DNA from: Sphingomonadales bacterium
Lineage (GTDB): Bacteria > Pseudomonadota > Alphaproteobacteria > Sphingomonadales > Sphingomonadaceae
Assembly (NCBI GenBank): GCA_028868335.1
Contig: JAGWUU010000141.1
Span: 1-8,105, forward strand
DNA: 8,105 bases
Direction: 5' to 3'
Positions within the stretch are counted from its first letter, which is position 1; each line of letters begins with the position of its first letter. This document shows, piece by piece, positions 1 through 5,152 of the stretch. Under the pieces are notes generated by a model, which was not told the DNA's origin, did no database searches, and saw only the letters and a program-made list of their open reading frames with translations. Both the position numbers and the translations under genes were made by a program.

Positions 1-88
1 CGCCCTGCGGCTTGGTCGCGCTCTTGTTGCAGCCCCCCAGCGCCAGCAGCGCGGCGGCGATCATCAGCTTGGCGGCAAGGCGGGGCAT
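1..88 (-). CDS. Putative lipoprotein, N-terminal fragment
   Basis: This is the first 29 residues of a protein that runs off the left edge. The fragment is a classic bacterial lipoprotein signal: a short basic start (MPRLAAK), a hydrophobic stretch (residues 8-17) and a lipobox ending LALGGC, with Cys20 as the predicted lipidated residue. The following N-K-S has no Asp at +2, so the mature protein would probably go to the outer membrane if Lol sorting rules hold. I chose the ATG at 88 because AAGGA lies 10 bases upstream; an in-frame ATG at 106 would add six residues (MKDLPA) and has no clear ribosome binding site. The gene starts 26 bases after the lipB stop on the same strand, so co-transcription is likely. 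The functional domain lies outside the window and cannot be named. Confidence 0.75.
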   Translation of the reverse strand, partial: MPRLAAKLMIAAALLALGGCNKSATKPQG

Positions 89-114
89 GGCGGGCAAGTC
101 CTTCATCACATGAT

Positions 115-786
115 TCACGCAGCGCTCGGGCATGGCTTCTCCAGCGCGGCGAGGAACTCCCCCGCGCGCGCCAGCAACGTCCTATCGAACGCCTCGGCAC
201 TGACCGCAAGCCCCAGTTGCGCAAGGCTGGTCACCCCGAACTCGTCGATCCCGCACGGGACGATGCCGGAAAAGTGCGCCAGATCGGGATCGAGGTTGAC
301 CGAAAAGCCGTGCATCGTCACCCAGCGCCGCACCCGCACGCCGATCGCGCCGATCTTGGCTTCGCGTCCGTCGATGTCGCGGGTCCAGATGCCGATCCTG
401 CCCTCCGCGCGCCAGCTCTCCACCCCGAAATCGCCCAGCGTCGCGATCACCCAGCCTTCGAGGGCGTGGACGAACCCGCGCACGTCGCGCGCGCGCTTCT
501 TCAGATCGAGCAGCACATAACCGATCCGCTGGCCCGGCCCATGGTAGGTGTAACGCCCGCCACGCCCCGCCTCGACAACCTCGAACCGCGGGTCGAGCAA
601 TTCGGCCGCCGCTGCGCTGGTTCCGGCCGTATAGACCGGCTGATGCTCGAGCAGCCAGATCAGTTCGCTGGCGCTGCCCTCCGCGATTGCGGTGTTGCGC
701 GCCGTCATCAGATCAAGCGCCGCGCGGTAGGGCACCTGTGCGGTTTCGGCACGTATCTCGATATCGCGGTTGGGGCTATCCGGCAT
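115..786 (-). CDS. lipB: Octanoyl-[acyl-carrier-protein]:protein N-octanoyltransferase (lipoate-protein ligase B)
   Basis: LipB transfers the octanoyl group from octanoyl-ACP to a lysine of lipoyl domains (E2 subunits, glycine cleavage H protein) in the cytoplasm; LipA then inserts the sulfur atoms. The 223 residues match the usual family length. The substrate-pocket signature RGGRYTYHGPGQ is at residues 75-86, preceded by the EHQPVYTAGT block (47-56). The catalytic pair is visible: Lys144 in the AKIGAIGVR segment and Cys178 in SGIVPCGI. The ATG at 786 is favoured because the conserved VPYRAAL segment starts only 18 residues later, although no strong Shine-Dalgarno sequence precedes it. The gene is divergent from the membrane-protein pair and followed by a lipoprotein gene on the same strand. 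All key residues are present, so I expect a functional enzyme. Confidence 0.96.
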   Translation of the reverse strand: MPDSPNRDIEIRAETAQVPYRAALDLMTARNTAIAEGSASELIWLLEHQPVYTAGTSAAAAELLDPRFEVVEAGRGGRYTYHGPGQRIGYVLLDLKKRARDVRGFVHALEGWVIATLGDFGVESWRAEGRIGIWTRDIDGREAKIGAIGVRVRRWVTMHGFSVNLDPDLAHFSGIVPCGIDEFGVTSLAQLGLAVSAEAFDRTLLARAGEFLAALEKPCPSAA

Positions 787-851
787 GGCATCGGTTGCGT
801 GGCGGCAATTGCTGTGGTTATCAAGTCTCTTGAATCATCCAGGGGCCGTCA
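787..851. promoter_or_regulatory. Divergent intergenic region between lipB and the first membrane-protein gene
   Basis: These 65 bases separate two genes that start in opposite directions, so both promoters should lie here or reach into the coding ends. On the plus strand there is a weak pair, TTGCGT then TATCAA with an 18-base spacer. On the minus strand TTGACG resembles a -35 element but no good -10 follows. These are weak matches and the elements are not assigned firmly. AGGGG at 841-845 is a plausible ribosome binding site for the gene starting at 852. Confidence 0.35.
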
Positions 852-1667
852 ATGAAGTTCGACAGCAACCAGGCGTGGAAGGATGCCTCCTCCGCCGTCT
901 CGGCAAACCGCGACCTGCTGTCCGCACTGGGCGGGGTCTTTCTCGCGCTCCCGACATTTGCCTTGAGTCTGTTCATGCCTCCGCCCGAACCGCCAACGGG
1001 CGCAGACGCGGAAACGGTCATGGCCCTGCTCGGTCAGTATTACACCAAGGGCTGGCCGGCGCTGATCGCGGTCGCGCTGCTGTCACTGCTCGGCACCCTG
1101 ACCATGCTGACCCTGTTCACTGACCGCAGCCGCCCGACCGTGGGCGAGGCGATCCGGCAGGGCGCGCGCGCGGTCCTGCCGGTGATAGCGGCACAAATCC
1201 TGACCGGCATCGCCATCGCGACCCTGATGGTAATCGTCATGTCCGGCGCGGGAATCAGTGGGTCGACCGGGCTGAAGATGCTCGCGGTACTGCTGCTGGT
1301 CGGCGGCCTGTCGTACGTGTTCATTCGCATTTCACTGCTGACCCCGGTTGTGGTGGTGGAAGGACAACGCAATCCGGTCGCCGCCCTCAAGCGCTCGTGG
1401 GATCTGACGCAGGGCAATGTCCTCCATCTGCTGGCCTTCTACGTGCTGCTGATGGTCGCGTTTGTGGTGATCTACCTGATTGTCGCGAAGGGCTTGGGAC
1501 TGGTAATCGCGCTTGTGACCTCGGGCTCTGCCGCGGCGATGATCAACGACCTGATCGCCGCCTGCCTTCAGGCTGCACTCAGCATCTATTCTGTGGCAGT
1601 TGTCGCGGCATGCCATCGCCAGCTTGCCGGCCCCTCGAGTGGAGCGCTGGCCGAACGATTCGACTAG
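852..1667 (+). CDS. Multi-pass membrane protein, glycerophosphodiesterase membrane-domain/YciC-like (first of a tandem pair)
   Basis: A 271-residue integral inner-membrane protein of unknown function. About six hydrophobic segments are visible, near residues 24-42, 69-90, 108-131, 142-167, 192-222 and 233-253. The most diagnostic element is the loop GQRNPVAALKRSWDLTQGN (171-189) between membrane segments. This kind of loop is typical of proteins annotated as glycerophosphoryl diester phosphodiesterase membrane domain or UPF0259/YciC. No phosphodiesterase catalytic domain is present, so the family name should not be read as an activity. The tail HRQLAGPS (255-262) recurs in the next gene. The ATG at 852 has AGGGG six bases upstream. 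It is probably co-transcribed with its paralogue, which starts 45 bases after the stop. A role in membrane organisation or protein/lipid insertion would be speculation. Confidence 0.82.
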   Translation: MKFDSNQAWKDASSAVSANRDLLSALGGVFLALPTFALSLFMPPPEPPTGADAETVMALLGQYYTKGWPALIAVALLSLLGTLTMLTLFTDRSRPTVGEAIRQGARAVLPVIAAQILTGIAIATLMVIVMSGAGISGSTGLKMLAVLLLVGGLSYVFIRISLLTPVVVVEGQRNPVAALKRSWDLTQGNVLHLLAFYVLLMVAFVVIYLIVAKGLGLVIALVTSGSAAAMINDLIAACLQAALSIYSVAVVAACHRQLAGPSSGALAERFD

Positions 1668-1692
1668 GGGACCCGAACTAAGTCCGGGCCCC
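1667..1692 (+). other. Bulged GC-rich hairpin between the tandem paralogues
   Basis: GGGG (1667-1670, overlapping the last base of the upstream stop codon) pairs with CCCC (1689-1692), and CCCG (1672-1675) pairs with CGGG (1685-1688). A1671 is bulged and the loop is nine bases (1676-1684). No T-run follows, so this is not a typical intrinsic terminator. It could act as an RNA processing, stability or attenuation element between two co-transcribed genes, or be chance in GC-rich DNA. Confidence 0.4.
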
Positions 1693-1712
1693 ATGATGAA
1701 AGGGGGAATGCC

Positions 1713-2558
1713 ATGGGTTTCAGCGGCAGTTTGGCGCTCGCGGATGCGTTCGCGCTGTTCAAGAGCCGGTTCGGTCCGATGCTGGCGGTTTCGATCCTTT
1801 ACTACGTCCTTCTTGCCGTGGTCATGGCGGTGTTCGGGGCGAGTTTCTTCACCCAGATGATGACCATGGGGATGAACGCCGGCGGCGATCCGGCAGCCGC
1901 CCTGCCGGCCGGTTTCGGCATCAGCATCGTCATCCTCTACCTGCTGATCTACAGCCTCAATTTCTTCCAGCAGGCGGCACTGTGCCGCCTCTGCTCAGAC
2001 CGGCACGAACCGAACCTTGGTGACGCCATCAGCACCGGCATCCGTTCGGTACCGACGCTGCTGGGCGCGGCGGTTCTGTTGATCATTGCCTTGATCGGTG
2101 TGTCGATCGTGCTGAGCATCGCGGGCGCGGTCGTCATGATGGGCGCGCGTTCTGCGGGCCTTAGCCTGCTGGTGGCCTTGGCCCTGCTGATCGGGTTCGC
2201 CTATCTCGGCATGCGCCTGTCGATGATCCTGCCCAGCGTGGCGATCGAGGATCAGCGCAACCCGATTGCCGCGATCGGCCGGTCGTGGGCGATGACCAGG
2301 GGCAACGCGCTCAAGCTGTTCCTGCTGTTCGTCGCCGTCATGCTGGTGATGGGTTTGATCGGCATGATGCTGTTCTTCGTGACGCTCGGATTTCCGCAAC
2401 CGGGCATAGTCCCGAGCGCGGGCGGGATGATCGGGTTCTTCATCGCCATGGTGATGTTCGGGCTGACCCTTGGAATCTACTTTGTGGCCCTGATCGCCGC
2501 GATCCATCGTCAGCTCGCCGGGCCGAGCGTTGCGGCAGTGCAGGAAACCTTCGCCTGA
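1713..2558 (+). CDS. Multi-pass membrane protein, glycerophosphodiesterase membrane-domain/YciC-like (second of a tandem pair)
   Basis: A 281-residue inner-membrane protein clearly related to the gene before it. Hydrophobic segments are visible near residues 22-46, 68-84, 114-143, 148-176, 200-224 and 236-263. The signature loop EDQRNPIAAIGRSWAMTRGN (179-198) matches the first protein's QRNPVAALKRSW..T.GN loop, and the C-terminal HRQLAGPS (265-272) is identical. The N-terminal halves have diverged more; this copy has CRLCSDRHEP (91-100), a Cys-containing loop absent from the first. The ATG at 1713 is preceded by AAAGGGGG with six bases of spacing; the nearby ATGs at 1693, 1696 and 1708 are out of frame. 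No phosphodiesterase catalytic domain is present. Function unknown. The gene converges on the methyltransferase gene 35 bases away. Confidence 0.82.
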   Translation: MGFSGSLALADAFALFKSRFGPMLAVSILYYVLLAVVMAVFGASFFTQMMTMGMNAGGDPAAALPAGFGISIVILYLLIYSLNFFQQAALCRLCSDRHEPNLGDAISTGIRSVPTLLGAAVLLIIALIGVSIVLSIAGAVVMMGARSAGLSLLVALALLIGFAYLGMRLSMILPSVAIEDQRNPIAAIGRSWAMTRGNALKLFLLFVAVMLVMGLIGMMLFFVTLGFPQPGIVPSAGGMIGFFIAMVMFGLTLGIYFVALIAAIHRQLAGPSVAAVQETFA

Positions 2559-2568
2559 TGAGGAAGAG

Positions 2569-2588
2569 CGCTGCGGCAAACCGCCGCG
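2569..2588. terminator. Possible hairpin terminator between convergent genes
   Basis: CGCTGCGG (2569-2576) and CCGCCGCG (2581-2588) can form an eight-pair stem position set with one T-C mismatch around a CAAA loop. It sits in the 35-base gap between two convergent genes, where a bidirectional terminator would be expected. No T-run follows on either side, so this is a weak call. Confidence 0.3.
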
Positions 2589-2593
2589 GCGTC

Positions 2594-3217
2594 CTACTCC
2601 TTCCAGCCCCAGAACAACTTGCAGGGCAGGACGTTGAGCAGTTCGAAACCCTCGTCGATGCGGCGGAAGTGCTTGGCCATGAAATCGCGCGCCGCGGCGG
2701 TGAACTGATAGACCAGGAAGGCCCCGCCCGGGCGCAACACCCGGTACGTCGCCGCGGCGATCTCGGGGCCTACGCCATCCGGCAGGGTTGAGAACGGCAG
2801 GCCCGACAAGACATAGTCGGCATGGTCATGACCGTGCGCGCGCACGATCGCTTCGACATCCGCGGCGGATCCAAGGACTGCCGTGAAGCGGCTGTCGGTA
2901 ATCGTCGCCTTGAGATAGTCGATGTAGAGCGGATTCGTGTCGATGACGATCAGGTTGCCGTCGCGCGGCAACCGTTCCAGCACCGGGCGACAAAATGTGC
3001 CGACGCCCGGACCGTATTCGACAAACAGCTTGCACTCGCTCCACTTCACCGGGCCAAGCATCTTGGCGATGGTGTAGCCCGAGGACGGTATGATGGAACC
3101 GACCATCACGGGATGTTCGATAAAGCCCTGAAGGAAAACGCCCCATGGCCCCAGCATCCGCTTGATCCGGCGCTTCACCTTGTCTTGAAGCGCCTCTTGG
3201 GAAAGCTCGGTGGTCAT
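2594..3217 (-). CDS. Class I SAM-dependent methyltransferase, phospholipid N-methyltransferase-like
   Basis: A 207-residue Rossmann-fold methyltransferase. Motif I, VEYGPGVGTF (66-75), binds S-adenosylmethionine; Asp93 in VIDTNP is the expected acidic residue at the end of strand beta-2. The post-motif segment DYVLSGLPFSTLP (134-146) resembles the SGLP motif of bacterial PmtA-type phosphatidylethanolamine N-methyltransferases and, more distantly, the NLPY motif of rRNA adenine dimethylases. The N-terminal HPVMVGSIIPSSGYTIAKML stretch (35-54) also fits the PmtA/KsgA-like group. There is no membrane segment, but a basic N terminus (KVKRRIKR, 13-20) could associate with membranes. Substrate is inferred, not proven; a phospholipid headgroup is my first guess. 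The ATG at 3217 is where similarity to the family begins; its Shine-Dalgarno sequence is poor. The open frame extends upstream to 3748 but that part is antisense to the transporter gene and not coding. Confidence 0.8.
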   Translation of the reverse strand: MTTELSQEALQDKVKRRIKRMLGPWGVFLQGFIEHPVMVGSIIPSSGYTIAKMLGPVKWSECKLFVEYGPGVGTFCRPVLERLPRDGNLIVIDTNPLYIDYLKATITDSRFTAVLGSAADVEAIVRAHGHDHADYVLSGLPFSTLPDGVGPEIAAATYRVLRPGGAFLVYQFTAAARDFMAKHFRRIDEGFELLNVLPCKLFWGWKE

Positions 3218-3316
3218 GCCTTGGTGCGAGTCCTGATTGCCACGGGTTGAGCCCGCGCGTTTCACAAATTTGCCCGCCCATTGCAAGGCAAGAGCGACAC
3301 GGTTAGCGACAAAACG
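3218..3316. promoter_or_regulatory. Divergent intergenic region between the methyltransferase and the MFS transporter
   Basis: These 99 bases should hold the promoters of both flanking genes. I see no convincing -35/-10 pair on either strand. A loose inverted repeat, TTGCC (3270-3274) with GGCAA (3287-3291), is present but short enough to be chance. Confidence 0.3.
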
Positions 3317-4678
3317 ATGAATCGCGCCGATCCACTGATCGAGGATTCCACCTCGACGGCAACCACCACCCTGCCGGGTGGACGGCTGACGTTGCTGTTC
3401 ACGGTGTCGCTGGTCACCGCCGCCGGCAACACCGCGATGCAGTCGGTGATGCCCTCGATCGGCACCGCGCTCAAGGTTCAGGACTTCTGGATCAGCCTTG
3501 CCTACACCTGGTCCGCGCTGCTGTGGATGCTGTGCGCCCCCTTGTGGGCGCGCCGCTCCGACAAGCGCGGGCGCAAGGCGATGATGGCGATCGGCCTGAC
3601 AGGATTCATTGCCAGTTTCGGGCTGTGCGGTTTTTCGCTGTGGCTTGGGTTGAGCGGATTGATGTCCGGGTTGGGAACGCTGCTGTTGTTTGCGCTGTTC
3701 CGTTCGCTTTACGGCGGGTTTGGATCGGCTGCGCCGCCCGCCGTGCAAGCCTATGTCGCGAGCCGCACGAACCGGGAAGAGCGGATCAAGGCCCTGTCGC
3801 TCATATCATCGAGCTTCGGGCTTGGCACCGTGATCGGCCCGACCCTGGCGCCGTTCTTCATTCTGCCGGGGGTCGGACTGGTCGGACCGTTCATCGGCTT
3901 CACGCTGATCGCCGTCATCGTGCTGATCACCCTGCGCTTGCGCCTGCCGGATGACAGCCCCGCCTTCCCGGCGCGCGGCGACGTGATCACCGCGCCATTC
4001 TCCGCCAGTTCGGATTCACGCACGCTGCCCGGCGCGGCGCAATTCGACGAGTCGGATCAAGAAGATCAAACAGGGGAAATTCCCAAGGTTTCGTGGTTCG
4101 ACCACAGGATGCGCCCTTGGTTGGTGGCGGGCTTGCTGGGAGGGCATGCGCAGGCCGCGGTCATGGGGCTCGTCGGATTTCTGGTGCTCGACCGGCTTGG
4201 CCTGCGCTCCAATCCCGGCGCGGGCGCCGGGCCCGTCGCGATGGTCATGACCTCGGGAGCCTTTGCCACCCTGCTCGCGCAATGGGGCCTTATTCCCATG
4301 CTGCACCTTGGCCCACGCGCCTCCTGCCTTTCAGGGATCGTGATGGCCGCGGCAGGCACGGCCCTGCTGGCCTTTGCCACCAATCTCCATTCGATCACGA
4401 TCGGCGTCGCCCTGATCTCGATGGGTTTCGGACTGTTCCGCCCCGGCTTCACCACGGGGGCCTCGCTGGCGGTGAGCCGGGCCGAACAGGGGCAGTCGGC
4501 GGGAATCGTCGCCTCGGTCAACGGGGCCGCCTATATCGTTGCCCCGGCGATCGGTGTCTGGCTCTACGGCCACGATCCATGGATCGGATTTGGCGTGATC
4601 GAACTGCTGTGCGCGGCGGTGTTCGTGCTTGGCCTGAAGGGCATGACGCGCGACGACGCGATGACCGGGCAGTCCTAG
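3317..4678 (+). CDS. Major facilitator superfamily transporter
   Basis: A 453-residue inner-membrane secondary transporter with twelve predicted membrane segments in two halves. The loop between segments 2 and 3 carries the MFS motif A in the form LWARRSDKRGRK (76-87). The GLGTVIGPTLAPF stretch (168-180) looks like the motif C region of drug:H+ antiporters, so export of a small molecule is plausible but the substrate is unknown. A long hydrophilic central loop (about 210-266), with an acidic run DESDQEDQTGE (244-254), joins the two halves. I chose the ATG at 3317; a TTG at 3281 in the same frame would add 12 polar residues, and neither has a clear ribosome binding site. The gene is divergent from the methyltransferase. 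Its stop overlaps that of arsC on the other strand. Confidence 0.9.
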   Translation: MNRADPLIEDSTSTATTTLPGGRLTLLFTVSLVTAAGNTAMQSVMPSIGTALKVQDFWISLAYTWSALLWMLCAPLWARRSDKRGRKAMMAIGLTGFIASFGLCGFSLWLGLSGLMSGLGTLLLFALFRSLYGGFGSAAPPAVQAYVASRTNREERIKALSLISSSFGLGTVIGPTLAPFFILPGVGLVGPFIGFTLIAVIVLITLRLRLPDDSPAFPARGDVITAPFSASSDSRTLPGAAQFDESDQEDQTGEIPKVSWFDHRMRPWLVAGLLGGHAQAAVMGLVGFLVLDRLGLRSNPGAGAGPVAMVMTSGAFATLLAQWGLIPMLHLGPRASCLSGIVMAAAGTALLAFATNLHSITIGVALISMGFGLFRPGFTTGASLAVSRAEQGQSAGIVASVNGAAYIVAPAIGVWLYGHDPWIGFGVIELLCAAVFVLGLKGMTRDDAMTGQS

Positions 4679-5019
4679 AGAATTTCGCTGACCTTGTCCT
4701 GCGGACGGCACAGCCGCACGCCTTTGTCGGTTTCGACCAGCGGGCGTTCGATCAGGATCGGATCCGCCACCATGGCGGCAAGCACGACCGCATCATCAGC
4801 GCCGGGAAGTCCGCGCTGTTCGGCATCGGTGCCGCGCAAGCGCAGGCCCTGCTGCGGCGACATTCCGGCATCGCGGTAAAGCTGGGCCAGCTTTTCCGCG
4901 CCCGGCGGTGTCTTGAGATATTCGATCACGGTCAGGTCCACCCCCGGCGTTTCCTGAAGGATGGAGAGAGTCTTGCGCGATGTACCGCAAGCCGGGTTGT
5001 GCCAGATCGTCGCTTTCAT
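4675..5019 (-). CDS. arsC: ArsC-family arsenate reductase (glutaredoxin-dependent type)
   Basis: A 114-residue thioredoxin-fold protein closely matching the E. coli plasmid R773 ArsC type, which reduces arsenate to arsenite with glutathione and glutaredoxin in the cytoplasm. The active-site loop HNPACGTSR (7-15) holds catalytic Cys11. The three arginines that bind the oxyanion in the family have counterparts in Arg60, Arg92 (ERPLV) and Arg105 (RLCRP). The ATG at 5019 is supported by AAAGGA six bases upstream; the frame stays open to 5394 but the upstream part is antisense to the receptor gene. No arsR, arsB or acr3 is adjacent in this window, so it may be a solitary housekeeping copy rather than part of a resistance operon. 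It could also be an ArsC-like protein with another redox role, although all catalytic residues are kept. Confidence 0.9.
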   Translation of the reverse strand: MKATIWHNPACGTSRKTLSILQETPGVDLTVIEYLKTPPGAEKLAQLYRDAGMSPQQGLRLRGTDAEQRGLPGADDAVVLAAMVADPILIERPLVETDKGVRLCRPQDKVSEIL

Positions 5020-5041
5020 CGGTGATCCTTTCGTCGCCCCG

Positions 5042-5070
5042 CCTCTAGGCAAAAACCGCGCCCCACGCAA
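5042..5070 (-). promoter_or_regulatory. Candidate promoter for arsC
   Basis: On the minus strand TTGCGT (5065-5070) is followed after 17 bases by TAGAGG (5042-5047). Each hexamer matches the sigma-70 consensus at three of six positions, but spacing and position relative to the start at 5019 are right. Weak prediction. Confidence 0.25.
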
Positions 5071-5079
5071 ACTCCCGGC

Positions 5080-5108
5080 TTGTAAATGCGAACGACTCGC
5101 ATTAGCAG
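5080..5108 (+). promoter_or_regulatory. Candidate promoter for the TonB-dependent receptor
   Basis: TTGTAA (5080-5085) and TAGCAG (5103-5108) are spaced by 17 bases. The -35 is fair and the -10 is poor. The pair brackets the Fur-like palindrome, which would explain repression by occlusion. The assignment rests on this arrangement more than on hexamer quality. Confidence 0.3.
5085..5103. promoter_or_regulatory. Fur-box-like operator upstream of the siderophore receptor
   Basis: The 19 bases AATGCGAACGACTCGCATT form perfect 7-base arms (AATGCGA/TCGCATT) around a five-base centre. Length and arm sequence match the well-known Fur operator style (AATGCGAAT...TCGCATT variants). It lies 49 bases before the GTG start of a TonB-dependent siderophore receptor, exactly the kind of gene Fur represses when iron is sufficient. 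It also lies 65 bases from the divergent arsC start, so that gene could be affected too. Binding is inferred from sequence and context. Confidence 0.72.
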
Positions 5109-5130
5109 ACCAATTTGTTGCAAATTGATC
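5108..5130. repeat. Second palindrome in the receptor leader
   Basis: CAATTTG (5111-5117) and CAAATTG (5121-5127) are perfect inverted arms around TTG. Outside them GA (5108-5109) pairs with TC (5129-5130) across one mismatch (C5110/A5128). It is AT-rich, differs in sequence from the Fur-like box, and sits 22 bases upstream of the GTG start at 5153. It may be a site for a second regulator or form a 5' UTR hairpin near the ribosome binding site. Confidence 0.5.
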
Positions 5131-5152
5131 GCAATAATTCCCAGGAGCTGTC

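Noticed and set aside
217..855. 212-residue plus-strand open frame opposite lipB
   Set aside because: Composition is that of an antisense shadow (Arg, Ala, His, Asp rich), no recognisable domain, and lipB on the other strand has all its conserved motifs.
3281..3316. TTG start adding 12 residues to the transporter
   Set aside because: The added residues are polar and not expected in the family, and TTG is a rare start. The ATG at 3317 is preferred, although neither has a clear ribosome binding site.
3218..3748. Open frame extending the methyltransferase by 177 residues at its N terminus on the minus strand
   Set aside because: The extension is Arg/Gln/His-rich, typical of antisense reading of a GC-rich gene, lies opposite the transporter, and the methyltransferase similarity begins only near the ATG at 3217.
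4093..5025. 310-residue plus-strand open frame overlapping the end of the transporter and arsC
   Set aside because: It is an out-of-frame shadow of two well-supported genes and has Arg-rich, non-protein-like composition.
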